A stretch of 64,000 nucleotides of DNA from Macquaria australasica (GCA_005408345.1 SEMN01000200.1:248001-312000); one strand, 5' to 3'. Counted from the first letter of the stretch, positions 23,992 through 41,621 are shown. Numbers and translations are program-made. Notes: generated by a model not told the origin, from the letters alone.

Positions 23992-26900
23992 TTAATAAAC
24001 TGAAGAAAAAGATATGATCAAAACTGAAAAATCAGTGACTTACCTCAAAAAGATTCATGTGTAGGTAATTAAATGGCTGCTGTCTTTACACTGTAACTCT
24101 GAAACTTTTAACTGCAACAGTGAAGTGTTTTATCATTGATAGAAAAAGTAGAACTACTGTAGATAATGTAGTGGGAGAGAGGAGGAAGCAAGAGATACTT
24201 GATATTTTTAATGATGCTGAACATTTGTTCAGGGCTTTAACTACTGGAGGGCACTCCACTGTTGAGTTCCCACCAGGCTGGTCTTCAGAAACATGGACAA
24301 CAGAAATCTTTGGAAATTAATTAGAGACAAATCCCTTCTCGCTGCTGAAGTGTGGCATTTAAGACATTGTCCTTGGTGCTCGTGTAACACCACCTTTCAG
24401 TGTCGACCCCTCTCCTTCCACCGGCTGGATAATGCAGCCTAATCCACATTAGCAATCACTCCAGTCCCTGTTGTGTAGTGGCAGTCCTTCCTAATTGCTT
24501 GGCATTATTAGGTACTTTACTTGTAAATTTGAAGAGGAGGAACATCATTCTACTGCATCCAAGCAGCAAATGATCCAATTTGCTTAATTTCCAAGAAACA
24601 CCACCAGTCTGTTTTTTCCTCACTGCTCCCCCTATTGTTTGTTGAAGGGAATGATAGAGGAGCGCATAAATATTAGTGAGAGGAGGGTGATGAGAGGTTG
24701 TTTTACTCAGTTATTATCTGAAAATAATTTCAGAGATAAGAGGAATCAAATAAATATCCATATAAACAAAAAGCAACTGCATATCCACAGACAGAGAGCA
24801 ATGAACAGTAAGTATTTCATCAGACTGAAATCAGCTCAAATGAACTAGTGCCATTGTTAAGAATATCCAAACAAGGCAGACGGCGAGTACCTTTGATCTA
24901 ATATGGCGCCTATCCTTCAGCACTGCAGAGTTGTTTACTAAATTAGAAAATTACATTTATTCATAAATGGTGCGAGGCACATGTGATAGCTAGTGCATCA
25001 GCATCAAGGCAGAAATGAGCCCCTCAGATTCACGCACTGCTGATTCGCTATTGGTGAAGAATATCAGCTTTAAATACCCAAAATGTAAACATCTGAGTGA
25101 CTTAATCTGAAACTCAGACACTGGCCTGAGGGGCAGGAGAAGGGAAAATAGTCTCATAATCTGTAACCCACTCATTCTTTATCTATTTTCTCTCTGTGTG
25201 TCGTCTTCACACGCTCAGACACAGCAGGGCTTTCTCTTTCTCTCTACCTCAGTGACGCTCTTTTTAAAGTTTTACAGTCACTGTCTTGGTGTCTGTTTCA
25301 CTTTCACATTTAAAGAGATTTACTTATGAGTAGTTGACTGCTGGTCTCTCTTTATTTCTCTGTCTGCATTAAGGGGCACATGCAGCCCAATCCAGCTCAT
25401 CTCTCTCCGCTGCCTGTCAGTCAGCCAGACGGCCAGCGTCCCTGGACTGCATGTGGAGGGAGGAGGGAGGAAGGCAGGCAGCGAGGGAGGGAGGAAAGTC
25501 GACGTGGCCCAAGGCATGCCTGTACACACCAAGGGGAACAAGGCAGACATGACAGCCTGATGACACTTGCTTTTGTGTATCATATCATTTTACCAATCAT
25601 CTGCATTTCATTTTTGTGAGACTCGCTACTCCAACGCAAAGTGTCAAGCCTGTTGGCCTAGTTAGGTTGAAAGTGAAGTTGGCTGGGTGAAAAGCGAGCT
25701 GATGAAACCCTCCTGTCCGTGGCCCGCTGACAACCCTGGCACTCCAAATGAAAGTGGAAAGGCAGCCTTATTACAGTACGTTTCATACAACAAATGGGGA
25801 AACAAATGTGACTTGATATCCCAGGATGCCCTTTGTTGCTGTTATTACTGCTGTTGTATTGTCAATAATGGTGATGATAATGCCTGGTGTTTTGTTTCAG
25901 CGCTCTCTTTTGTTGTCTTTTTGTTGTTCTACCCAAACAGGGTTTGTTGGCAGAAGAGCTGCTGCAGCTGGGAAGAGACACATTTCTCACATTGAGCGCT
26001 GCGCTCTGTTATTGTGATCCTCTCTTTTTGAATTCAAAAGTTAAGATGCAAAACTCGAGATCCCAAGTTCATCTGTGTTTAAGAATGCGGTAAACAAGAG
26101 AGCTGTGGTCTGACTGTTAATCCAGACCTAAAGCAGAAAGTTTAGCTTTAACTCTTGTAATCTTTTAACTTTGCAGCACAAACTACCACTCTGAGCATCT
26201 TGTCTATTTTAAGTGTATCAAATACTAGCCATCGAACATGATGGATCCTTTGTCTTTGCATTATTTATGCTTTTTCTAAACTGGCAACCTCTTTCATGAG
26301 GTTTTTTTGGAATTACCATCAGCCTGCCTATATTGATTGCATCAATAAGTAAATGGCATTCTGTAGCCTATCCCGATTAAACTTAGTCTCTGGATGTGTC
26401 CTTCAGATAAGAACAAAGACTTGCTTTGGATTTAAAATCATTTCTGGGTTAGCTTTTAGTTTTGTGCTCACATATTTCCTGAGCCAAAACTGATTTAAGT
26501 GGCTTAAACATTGCATATTTTATATAAATATTGTTAAGTGTTGACACAAATGCACCTTATACTATTATAGATTAGCAATTTGGCCCTCTTGCACTCTTTG
26601 TTGCCACTTCTGTCAGTTCTCCATAGAGACAGGAACACTTACAGACACACATTTAAAAGCTCTTCATGTAAAAACAGTAGGAGAACTCTGTCTGAAAAGT
26701 CTAAATACAGAAATGAATAAATAAATACAATAAAATGTGGGCACTGTTCTCATTTTGCAGCTTGGATGCAGCCTTGTCAAACAGCACTTAAAAGCGAGGG
26801 AGCTGGTCTTGGGGGAGGTTGAGATGTTTATTCTAATGGATGCCATAATGAATGCTTACGGAGTCAGGCCTTGGCTTCGATAGGGGGCTCTGTGCCAGCA

Positions 26901-27395
26901 TGGTTTTAAAGGAGAGCAGTCACTGCAGCAGCCCTGGGCGCTTGGCACGCCGAGTTCTCCGCAATCTCTCGGCACACACAGAAATGGCAGCAAGGACCTG
27001 GAGATAACCACCCATGAAATCTCTCATCACATGCCTTTGATTACTTGTCCACTATTTACTGTTTTTAAACCCTGAACTTCAAACACAGCAAATAAAACAC
27101 AATTCCTGTGACATCTCCTTCCTCATAGGCCCATGTTTATTGAAGATGTATGTCTGCAAATTGTCCCGATGTTGTGTTGTTGCTCACTTAAGACTCTATG
27201 GAAGCTCAGAAAATATGAATCAAATGCTGGATTGTCACCAAATATATAATTCTTACACTGTTTCATGGAATCATTCAAAAATATTTAACCGAGTTTTGAA
27301 AACAGGAGCCGCTTTCTGTAGGTTTTTATAACTGTGTGTCTATTTTTCTAGATTAAATAGAATCTATGGTGTGCAGAATTTGTATGGTCTACGCA
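23992..27395. other. Non-coding unique sequence
   Basis: No host gene is recognised. A purine-rich patch of GGAGGGAGGAAG-type words lies near 25453-25498. The block 26830-27010 is richer in GC, repeat-free, and contains small dyads. The open frames at 24120-24320, 25687-25995 and others lack recognisable features. Confidence 0.35.
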
Positions 27396-27427
27396 TGTGT
27401 GTGTGTGTGTGTGTGTGTTTGTGTGTG
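27396..27427. repeat. GT microsatellite
   Basis: TG alternation of about 32 bp is interrupted once by TTTG near its end. It is a common vertebrate dinucleotide repeat. Confidence 0.9.
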
Positions 27428-28615
27428 CCTGCTGGGGGTGAAGACTGAAGCGCTTTATTAAAATGATGAGAGCAAGTTCAATTTGAATCATGCAGTGCCT
27501 GTCAGTGGCTTCTCGAATTGCAGGGCTGATGAAATTGCTCTTGCCGTTATTTAAAAGCAGTTGTAATCCATCTGAAAATGCTGTGATATAATCCATTTAA
27601 TTTCTTATTCCTTGCAGCAATAACATTGAGTAACAAAAATCTATCAAAGCAATGTAGCCTGGTGATTTAGTAATTATCTATATTTTACATTACTGCAATT
27701 CAGCCTGGATTAATTGGAGTCTTATCTGAGCAGAGCGGCAGGTCACTTACCTCAATACACCACAATGTGTTTTTATCTTAATCATCAACCTCCACAAACT
27801 CAATTGTGACCCACTGTGCCAAGAAATTATTATTTTCTGATGCATAAAATCAGCAATATACACAGACAAGCATACTGAAACCAAACAGCTATTAAAGAGT
27901 CTTTAACTGGTTCCCTCAAAATAAAACTTAAAAGTGGTAAAATAAAAACAAAGCTGCAGTACTGCGATGACCTTGTCAGAAGAGGTTACTGGTGAAAAAA
28001 GGCTATGGGAGGAGCAGCAGGATGTATCACATGGTAAGTGTCATGGAGTGATTCCTATTTGGGAGAACTCACCAAGTATCCAGTATTGATCAGCTGTTTA
28101 AGTTGAGTTAATGTATGAGCGATGCTCAATGTATTCCCTAATGGGTAAACTGCCTGTAGGCAGTGCACTGGTAATAAGACCTCAGACAGCCACATAACTC
28201 AGCCTGTCTCTAAGACCACTCTCTTTTTCCTCCACCTGGGCTATCTGACATCTGATATTAGCGAAATCACCGGCACTCTGGAAAGAGGAAGTAGAGGAAT
28301 GAAGGAGAGTGCCTTACAAGGCCTATAAAGCTATGGTGGGTGAGGGAGAAGTAATTAGACCTTTATTCACCATGAAGGCACCAAACTGGTTTTATTTATA
28401 TCATTGTCAATATGTGTAGAGTACAGATTATTAGATTAAAGCAGTGTTTTTGTTTTGGTGTTTTTATATGGCAGCTCATTTCCATATCGTACATTACTAT
28501 ACATTACATTACCATCCAGGCAGCCATTCGTTTCTGTTCATGTCATTGTGGGATGAAAATTAACTTGCAGTGACTTGAACCTTGTTTGAGACAGTTCATA
28601 TATCACAGTGAACAT

Positions 28616-28639
28616 TTTATTTATTTATTTATTTATTTA
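28616..28639. repeat. (TTTA)6 tetranucleotide microsatellite
   Basis: Six perfect TTTA units are present, followed by CTTTTTTGC. Confidence 0.9.
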
Positions 28640-29506
28640 CTTTTTTGCTCAAATTACATCAATGCGTTTTGATAAAACTTGTCGGTGATGTGATCAACTG
28701 CTGGTGGGAACCAACCAAATTTCAAAGTTTGAACAGCATTCAAGAGGATCTTACTGAAGACCCTCTTTTTCCATCTCTAATATTTAATTCACTTGTTTAT
28801 TAAATGAGAAAGCGACGTACAGTCCCCCCCCCCCTTTTTAAAAACAATTTATAGTTTTATATTTCATTCACACTCAGACTCTCCCCTTTTCTCGAGTGTT
28901 TTTTTTTTCTCTGTGACCTTTTTTCTTCTTTATATGAATATAATTCACTGTGTTATAGGAATGCTTGATATTGTCACGTGTAGAAAACAATAAAAATCAT
29001 AAAAAAATGAACAGCATTTACGAGCTATGTTTTAAGAAGATAAAACCTTTGAAAACCAGCAATAAGCAAACAAGGTGAAATAAAAATGCTAATGTTAATT
29101 TTGTTGCTTCTTGCATCACAAACTCTCAACGGGAAGCTCTGACGTCAAAGACGTGTCTCCCACCAGCACTTGACAGCACCAACCCACAGGAACATTTCAA
29201 CAACTTCATTACCACACAATGGTAAAGCAAGTGGCTGCTTGGACTTAAAATCCATCCAAACACTTATACTATGGTTTGTCTGTAATGTAAAGTAAAAGGG
29301 TTGTAACACAGAAAGGCAAGGTCCTTTAATGTGTGTGTGTATGTAGTGGTGTTAAGGACATCGGCAATAGTCCGTTTGCTGCCTGCCTGCCTGCTGGTGG
29401 ATAAAGCACATAAAGGACTGTCCCCACTAAGATTAATTGATTCTTTCACATTTGGATTCAGTTCAGAGAACCAGAGAAATTGGCGTGGCTCTCACTCACA
29501 CTCACT

Positions 29507-29528
29507 CACACACACACACACACACACA
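29507..29528. repeat. (CA)11 microsatellite
   Basis: Perfect CA alternation follows two CACT units. Confidence 0.9.
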
Positions 29529-32500
29529 TGCACAGCCAAAATCACAAACAATACTTAAACATGTATGGTATGTACATGGACAGTTTTAAAACACCAGCTT
29601 TAAAAAACTCTCAGGTTTCTTCTTCAGCTGTTTTGGTACATTAGCATTAGCATTAGCAGATTTAATCGCCACGAACGTAATGATTATGAGGAATCACCGG
29701 GGCCGTCCATCTCAAAACACATCTTTTCAGGACCTTATAAAAACAACTTTTAAAACACTTGTGCTCCTTAAATCACTTACGCCATGCTAACGGCAGCGCT
29801 GTCTTCTCGGAAAACATTTTTCCCATCGCAAGAAATAAATACATCACAGGCGGCAGGTAGGAGAATCATTATTTTGAATTTACCTTGCCCGTAGGTACAA
29901 GTGTATTGATGCCATAGCAGAACACACACAACAGGCCAAAATAGAAACATGTAAACCCTTGGCTGTGGTGGGACTTCATGATGGCCTTTTCATGTATTTT
30001 GATCATACCTTCTGCACTCCCGGAAAGCCTCTCACATGTTCCGCAGCATAAGTGCTCATGTCTAATACCCTCAGAGGACGTTTTGGTCTGTCTCTATGAG
30101 TCTAATTTACGGATATCTGCATGAATTGGGAGGGCCTGGGGCCAACCATCTCATGTCTTTTTAAGGGAGGGGGTGGGTTGTTGCGTTAGTAGGCCCTTTC
30201 GGGACAGGAGCAGCATTTCAGATAAGATCGGCGGTGGGAAGTGGTGAGCCGGGCCGTTTGTTCTCGTTGGCCATCTCTCATGTTGCACCACTGATTGGGA
30301 GGAAAGCTAAAATTGCTTTCACCGGGGCTCACTCCAGCAGTAGGCAATGATAACTAACAATGCCCTCGGGACCTAGTTAAAGCTGCATCACACGCGCTGG
30401 AAAACCACTTTAATGTGGCAGCATTAGGAAGCTGTCAGTTGGGTTGGTGGGGAAAACAGATTCCAACTCATCGTGGATTTTTGAAAACATTTGTTATCCT
30501 CACTTCAAAAACGCATATAATCAAGCAGGGATTTTTAATTTAATTTCACACAGTTTACCATGAAGAAAAAAAACAAAAAGGTTTAAAGATCATAAAAGCG
30601 AGGATACAGAACAGAAAATTACCATGCTTACGCTCTCATCTCAAACCCTCTGCTACCTCGCTCAGTCATGGGAATCGCGGAGCTCTTCTCAGACACAGAA
30701 ATGCAGCAGGTTGTGAGTTTCTCTTGTTTTACTTGGTTATGATTCAGGTACTTTTCAGTGGATGTATTTTGTAGTCTTTACACTATTGACCCATATGTGC
30801 AATTTCTCTAAGTGCTACTTAAAATTGGTGCTACTTATAGCTGCTGCTAATTACACTAAGTCTTTCCTTGTCAACTCTAAAGCAGAAAAACAATATAAAT
30901 AGTCCTCTTTTTGAAGCTCTATATGATGGAGCTGTTTCTCAAACACCACTTTCATTAAGAGGATAAGGACTCAGTTTGAGAGTAAGAGGTTGATGTAAAC
31001 TGACTTACTTGATAAAAAAATATTGTTTTATCACATTTTATCATTTTTATTCATGCTGTTTGAGAAAGAAATATGTAATATTTAAATTAAGTCCCAAAAC
31101 ACAACTAATCCTTTTTGAACTGTGCTAATGCTGAAGTGCTGGACCAGGGAACCACAACAACTTATTCACAACTGATTAACGTCTCCATCGGTTTGTACGG
31201 TAGAGAAACGCGAGAAAGAAAAATGAGAAAATGCAAGCAAATGGAGAAACCATATCGGCCAATTTAACCAATTACAGCACGGATTTATGTTAACCTCCAT
31301 ATGCATTTTCTTAATTTGTGTTGATAGTGTTTCCTGTAGGCTACTACCTCCTTCCAGGCATGAAACTAACACTCACACACATCATCAACTCTAACAACAT
31401 ATTTACTGTATAATAATAGGTACCATAGTGTTTCATTTACTTGATAAAGTATAATATATTTTAAGTTGTTATATAAGGTTTAAGAACTTTCTCGCCTGAT
31501 GATTTCAGCAGCAAAAATTGAGACATATAAGAGTCACTTTTAAATGTTTGTGATGTTCTTATGTAAAGGATGAGTGTACATCTTTTGAAGAAAAAAAAAC
31601 ACAAAAACTCTTCAGTCAGCTGCTCAGTATCTTGCACCAAGCTCAACTAAACTAAATGACTGTCAGCTAAAGAGTTCACTCAAACAAGACTAACTTTAAC
31701 ATGTGTGCAATTTAGAGTTAATACCTAATGCCAGGCTGTCAGAACTGAAATACGGTACATCATTACTGACCATTAATCTGGTACAGTATTTCTTATCTTT
31801 TCTGCTATCATGTGACGTTTGCAGGCTCTAGAAATTCTCCTCAAGAGTTTGAGAAGATTGATAACTACATGAAAAGCCATCAGTATGTGTGTTCTTTCAC
31901 TTGAATTTCGGTCTTCAAGATGAAATTAAAAACAATTCTAGCTTTTTTCTATTACTTTTTATCCTCAGTTGCAATAACATTATTGGGACATTATTACTCT
32001 TCCCAAAACAAAAGCTATGTAAACAATATACAGTACAGCAAAAAAGATCCACATTTGCAATGCACATTTGATCAAAGATTTAAGGTCTAGCACCCTCCAT
32101 CAAACAGTGGTTAGCTGAAGTGGCTATTGTGCTGTTTGAACTCATTTTTTCCTTTGGATGTGAGCCAAATTTAAAAAAATTCATAATACTAATTCTAATT
32201 CATATGAACTGCTAATTACATAATAAAGAATATAAACTGTATAATTACCAATGGACCCACTATTTGTGTTTAAAAAAACATTTCTTGCATAAACATGAAT
32301 GCTGTCAGCATCCATAAATGGGTCAGATAAGGTTGAATTAATGTTTTATCACTAAAAAAGATAAGATTAGCCACTGATATGATTTCATTATTATCTACAG
32401 TATATTACACTGTACTATACTGCTGAAACAGACAGGCAGATAAGAGTGTGAGAGGTGGTTTCGGCCAGTAAATCAACATCTTTGCACTTTGGTTTAATGC

Positions 32501-34061
32501 TGAAAATACACAGTATTCCAGTCTGTCACCTTTGGAGAACTTCCTTCAGCAGCTTGGCAGTCGATGTAAAGCGGTAACACCTGGTTCGTAGTGTTACTGT
32601 AACCCTCAGCTCACACGATTCATGATAGGTTGCACTGTTTAGCTTCTCCCACCTCACCAGGTAATTTCCGAATCAAAAAGTCTGGTGATATGCTAATTCT
32701 CTGTTTTGCAAAATGATAGTTATCTCCAAGACATGCCTCTGTAAACCAATTAAAAAGAAACATGCAGGCTGTAAATGTAGTCATTATAAATCTCATCACT
32801 CTCTTTAACAGTGAGTATAATTAAAATAAAAAACATTCTAAATCCTTTAACAACATGCTGCCAGCAGGTTTGAGGGAGAAGAGAATTATAATGCGTATTA
32901 AATGTGTTTACTTTTTCTTCTTTGGAAAGAAAATGTCAGAAACAAGGTATAACATGTAACATCCATACACACACTGCACACTGGCATAACTCTGATCACT
33001 CAACAAAAGACACCCTATCTTTACTTAATGCCTTCTCTTCCATTTGACAATGCTCTCTGAGTGTCCAAGAGGTGTTCTTATCCATTTAATATATGCTCAC
33101 AGTGTATCCTGTCAAATATAGATTTGAATCAATAGCACTCTGGAGTGGCTCGTTAAACTTAAATCAGCATGGAAGTGGTGCATGCCTGCCTCACAGCTGC
33201 TGTCATTAACCACTGCCTTGCAGATTATTGGAGAAACGTCCTTGTGTGAGCAGATTCACCAGTTTACCTGAGGACTGTCGGTTGGAACTCCAGTGTAAGA
33301 TGAACTAGCACTGAGGTACAAACAGCTCATATCCACACCCTCTTAAAGCAATACTCAACCCAAGATCTGTCTTTGAGTGTCAAACGTGCCCCCTTGTACG
33401 CTTAAAAAGTGGCTCTAGAAAGTCTGCAGTTTTGACCTTCACAGAGCACTGCGGCTGCAGTCCGCTTGAATTCATATCAGTTACCATGAATTCCCATAGT
33501 GACCAGTTTTCATGGTGGAAAAACTTCTCAAACCACTTCTGCAGTATAATCTACTTCTCTCGCTGTCCATCCGTGTGCTCAGTATGTTCCAAACTGTTAT
33601 CGTTTCACCAAGTTATGGCTAAACATACGCTCTCATTCTTCACACTCAACCCGGTTGAGCTTTCAAATAGGTGCACATTGTTCTGTGCACGTTAGAGGGA
33701 TCTTGCACTTTCATCAGGCCCAACACTCAAACAGTTACTTCTTCAATAAATAAAACACTGGACTCAAGACAGCCCGTGTCGACAGATGTCAAGGGAGAGA
33801 AGCAGGTATCGCACAAAGACAAAGGTGCATATTGGTTTAGAGGCCTTTGAGAATTATGATTCAAAGACAAGTAATTAGCTTCTTTTCGACAGGTAATGAG
33901 CTAGCTGAAAAGAAATTCAGTGGCTGTTAGTTACCCTTACCGCTATCCCTGTGTGCGTATATATTGTTTGAAAAGGAAATGTTCTTATTCAGGTCTACTA
34001 GTCACTGAGACGATGACGTCATTAACTCTCCGTCTCCGGATGCTCTGCCATTTGTTGTTTT

Positions 34062-34135
34062 AGGGCTGTCACTTTTTATTCTATATCTGAACTTTTGTTC
34101 GCACGTGGGAACTATAATGACCTGTTCGAATTCAA
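34062..34135 (+). mobile_element. Fragment of a hAT-like repeat end
   Basis: The words TTAGGGCTGTCACTTTTTAT and CACGTGGGAACTATAATGAC resemble one end of a dispersed fish repeat that begins TAGGGCTGTC. Only this end is present; no partner terminus was found downstream. The call rests on recall of the family and is tentative. Confidence 0.35.
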
Positions 34136-34942
34136 AATGTACAGTCTATAGAGAGCCAAAATGAAACTGGAAAACATTAAACATTTCCTCTCATGTTTCT
34201 CTTGACTGGCCTATATGGCTTAAATCCTCCCAGAAATGTTTCGTGTGTGCGTTCTTCTCTGTTTTCCAACCGCATGATTAAATAAAAATACTGAGATGTA
34301 AGTGATTCATCCACTCTCCTGTAAAGAGTCTAGCTCATTGCACAGCCACGCCTTGTGGGAAAGGGTTAACTGCGACAGCAACAATAATGAGAGCGCAGTG
34401 AGACGTGTGAAGTAATTAGTCAGTCTGCTCTCCAATATTTACCCAGTTAATTATTTGTGAGTATTACTCTTGTCTTCCCTTCAGATGGCTGCCTGTGTTG
34501 TTTTTTCCACACCATTTGTCACTGTCCACCTCTTGTGGGTTCTCGTCCCCTCTTCCTGTCGTTTTTCTTTTTTTTCTTTCTTCTGTAATGGCAGGAGAGT
34601 GGCATTTTGGTGAACCCTTGCCCGTGGAGGTGTTAGTCCGCTGTCCCTGGTTGTGCGAGGTCAACTATGATTATTTATTCATCTGTCTGTTTGTCTAACG
34701 TTAGTAGCAAGACGTGAAAATGGTTGCTAACTTTCCAGAGTGGTGCACACCATAGAAAGGTCAGATAGCAAAGTGATGAAGGGGAGGACTCGGCCACAGT
34801 AAACCTTACCTCCATGTTTCTTGAGAATTATAGAAACACATTTATAGAAATATATTTGACCATGAAACTTCATCTTAAACGCAGTACCACAGGTGTAGGG
34901 GTGGGTGGATGGTGTCAATATTACAACCTTACAACAAACCCT
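34136..34942. other. Non-coding unique sequence
   Basis: No gene or repeat is recognised. The minus-strand frame at 34464-34664 is charged and low in complexity, and looks like chance. Confidence 0.35.
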
Positions 34943-35475
34943 AAGGAATAGTTCAACATTTTGGGAAATACACTTGTTTGCTTTTTTGCAGAGAATTAGA
35001 TTAGAAGATAAATACCACTCTCATGTCTGAATGAAGCTATAGCCAGCAGCCAGTTAGCTTACTTTAGGACAAACACTGGAAACAGCTAGCCTGGCTCTGT
35101 CTAAAGGTAAAAAATTCACCTACCAGCACCTCTAAAATTCAATAATTAACACATTATATCTTGTTTGTGTCCTCTGTACAAAACCCACAATGTAAAATCG
35201 ACACCTTGTGGTTTTAACAGATATAAGCCGGACTATTTCTTGGCCCGGATCAGTGACTTCCTGGAGTCTTGTCGTCACCATGAAAGTCACCAAGCACCTA
35301 GCGGAGAGTCCAGGTAGGCAGCTTTTATTACCTTTGGACGGAACCAGGCAAACAGTTTCCCCCTGTTTCTAGTGTTTGTGCTACGTTAAGCTAACTGGCT
35401 GCTTGCTGTAACCTTATATTTAATGGACAAGATAGATAATAAGCTAATACTTCCCAAAATGTTGAACTATTCCTT
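34943..35475 (+). mobile_element. MITE family A, copy 1 (full length)
   Basis: The left end contains AATAGTTCAACATTTTGGGA, and the right end (35454-35475) contains the complement, TCCCAAAATGTTGAACTATT. This is a long terminal inverted repeat. The interior has further subterminal mirrored words: AACAGCTAGCCTGGCTCTGT on the left, and GGCAAACAGTTTCCCCCTGT with TTAAGCTAACTGGCTG on the right. The element is about 533 bp with no coding capacity. It is a high-copy non-autonomous DNA transposon type that I recognise from percomorph fish. Target-site duplications were not resolved. Confidence 0.85.
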
Positions 35476-36668
35476 TCATAAAAGTAAGATTGTCCACCAG
35501 CTGCTATAAGTCACCAGAATGGATGCAGAGCGAGGCTGAAGGAAATCTATTATCACTGTCATTGTTTAATTAATGTTTCACATGTGGAGGAAATATGTAT
35601 CTGACCAATATGTGTGGGGGAGGGGTCAAAGAAGAGGGGATGGGGTGGGCTTGGTTGGTTGAAAGGAAGACAAAACAGTAATTATTTCATTATGGCATGA
35701 CAGCAATAATATTAAAGTAGTGCAGTGTGCAGTGCGCCTATCTGTGGAACCAATGAGCTCTCCCTCAGGAGAGCAGACTGCAACACTGAGCCTAAGGTAG
35801 GGTTTGCATTGCTGTCTTTCTTTCTTTCTTTCTTTCTCTCTCACACACACTTTCTTTCCCCTTTGTCAGCTACTGTTTTAATATTCTCATTCATAGCACA
35901 TGCAATTATTTTAAAAATAAATTTAGCCCTGATAAAAAAAACAAAAAAAACATTTGGGCCTCTTGGGTGACGCAAATGACTTCCTTGTTTTTATTAGAAG
36001 ACAAGGTGTTTATTAAGGGCCTTGTTGGCTTATTGCAGGAGGTTTCTGAGTTTGAGTAATTGTCCAATTAGGTGTAATTTCAGGATTGGTGCTAACCCAG
36101 GCGATTGTGCTGTAAGAGGAAGACTACCACCGGGACACACATTAATGAATCCCACTGAGACCTGTCTACCTTTAAGAAAGAGAGACTGTGTCTGCTTCTG
36201 TTTCGCCTTCCCAAATCTTTTTAACGAGGCATTATAACTGGGATTTACAATTGAGACAAGGCACCACTTCTCCCTCCCCCACTTCATTGTTCCTTATTCT
36301 TCACCGTCTGTGCACTGGGTTACAAAAATAATTTATCATTCATGTGATTTCAGTTCTCTGAGCAATTGCCTCTTATTCAAACAGAAAGGTTACCTTAATT
36401 GTTATGTAGCTCAGCTATTTATGCCCTGGCATAAAAATGCATGTTTGCTGCTTCATGGAAAGGTCACTCATTACAACCCAAATAACTTTTTCTCTGTTGG
36501 TGTGGGCTCCTCAAAGGGTTGGTTGGCTACTTCACACTGGGAGATGGAACAAGGTTTTCAGAGAGGGCTCCAGAGGATTACAGTTGTCGCCCCCTATCTG
36601 ATGTGATGAACTGCCTTTCCCTCTCTTGGTCTCACTTTAGTACCATGTCATTTTCTTTTTACTCCTTA
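35476..36668. other. Non-coding sequence between two MITE A copies
   Basis: No gene is recognised. The stretch includes a TTTC microsatellite and a repeat-free block at 35990-36240 (GTTTATTAAGGGCCTTGTTG onward) with conserved-element-like composition. Confidence 0.35.
35817..35836. repeat. (TTTC)5 microsatellite with CT/CA tail
   Basis: Five perfect TTTC units are followed by CTCTCT and CACACACAC up to about 35850. Confidence 0.9.
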
Positions 36669-37386
36669 AAAGAATAGTTCAACATTTTGGGAAATACACT
36701 TATTCACTTTCTTGCCGAGAGTTAGATGAGTGGATCGATACCACTCTTATGTGTGTCTGTTAAATATGAAGCTACAGCCAGGAGACAGAGCTTAGCTTAG
36801 CATAAAGACTAAAAGTAGGGGGAAACAGCTAGCCTGGCTCTGTCAAAAGGTAAAAACAATCTCCAAAGCTCACTAATCAACACGTTATAGCTCGATTGTT
36901 TAGTCTGTACAAAAAACCTAAATTTGTGTTTATTTATGGGAGGTAATGTGCTGTAACTATTCCTTTTCCCGGCCAGTTACTTTTACACTTTTTTAACAAA
37001 TCAAACAAACAAGCCATAACATGCTAGTGAGCTTGAGAGGTTACCTTTGTACAGAGGCAGGGTGTTCAGTACATGTACGAACAAATCTTTAGCGACAGAT
37101 TTTCAAAGTTAACTGACTTTACTGAATCACCATTTTCACTGACCGAATCAGTAGCTTTCAGCAGTGGAGCTCCCCTCACTGGTGACTGAGAGGGAACTGA
37201 ACTGAACAAAGTGATTCGTGATTTCCATCCCTACCTGCTTCCAGTCTTTATGCTAAGCTAAGCTAACCAGCTGCTGGCTCTAGCTCCTTATTCAGCGTAC
37301 AGGCACGACTGTGGTCTCGATCTTCTCATCTAACTATTGGCAATATAGTGAATAAGCGTATTTCCGAAAAAGTGGAACTATTCCTT
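36669..37386 (+). mobile_element. MITE family A, copy 2, interrupted
   Basis: Both termini match copy 1: AGAATAGTTCAACATTTTGG on the left, and AACTATTCCTT ending at 37386 on the right. Internal words such as GGAAACAGCTAGCCTGGCTC and TATGCTAAGCTAAGCTAACC are shared. It is about 185 bp longer than copy 1 because of a foreign segment inside the right half. The right terminal repeat is more diverged (TTCCGAAAAAGTGGAACTAT). Confidence 0.8.
37062..37233. mobile_element. Nested insertion inside MITE A copy 2
   Basis: Copies 1 and 3 run directly from TTACCTT-GGAC-GA-CCAGGC into TGTTTCCCCCTG, whereas copy 2 breaks after ACAGAGGCAGG and resumes at CTGCTTCCAGTC. The roughly 170 bp between are absent from the other copies and end in GTGATTTCCATCCCTAC. 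The inserted sequence looks like a fragment of another dispersed repeat. Its exact borders are uncertain because part of the host element is missing at the junction. Confidence 0.55.
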
Positions 37387-37389
37387 TCG

Positions 37390-37470
37390 CCAAAACCATG
37401 ACCTTTCCCTAATTTTAACCAAGTGCCTTGAGTAGCCAAAATAATTATAAAAGCATTAATCATGCTTTAG
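37390..37470 (+). repeat. Short fragment of repeat family B
   Basis: The words ACCATGACCTTTCCCTAATT and TTAACCAAGTGCC, then GCATTAATCATGCTTTAG, parallel the right part of family B (compare 52100-52180, ATCTTTCCCTAAACC and CCTTAAGCATAGCTTT). Only about 80 bp is preserved, directly abutting MITE A copy 2. This suggests the MITE landed in an older B copy. Confidence 0.4.
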
Positions 37471-41496
<4,026 letters not shown>

Positions 41497-41547
41497 CCAC
41501 GCACAGTATAGGCTGGGATGGGGCTGATGTTAAGATGTCAGATCCTT

Positions 41548-41564
41548 ATTCGCTTTAAGCGAAT
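41548..41564. other. Short perfect dyad ATTCGCT-TTA-AGCGAAT
   Basis: Two 7-bp arms are exact reverse complements around a 3-base centre, 55 bp after the long CA microsatellite. It could be a symmetric binding site or chance. Confidence 0.35.
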
Positions 41565-41621
41565 AGTGGGAGTCCAGTCTGAGCATTTTGTGTTTATGCA
41601 GAGCCAAATTTGAATAAACAG

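Larger units (their letters stand above)
27428..34061. other. Non-coding unique sequence, repeat-poor
   Basis: This 6.6-kb stretch shows no host gene and no repeat shared with the rest of the window. It includes TAAT-rich blocks (for example TGGATTAATTGGAGTC near 27706), a C run at 28824-28834, a TTTA repeat, a CA repeat, and short A/T-rich tracts. Frames of 60-90 codons on both strands have no recognisable product. Confidence 0.35.

Noticed and set aside
29639..29662. Tandem TTAGCA units
   Set aside because: Only three short units occur; TTAGCATTAGC words are common in fish DNA and give no evidence of a functional array.
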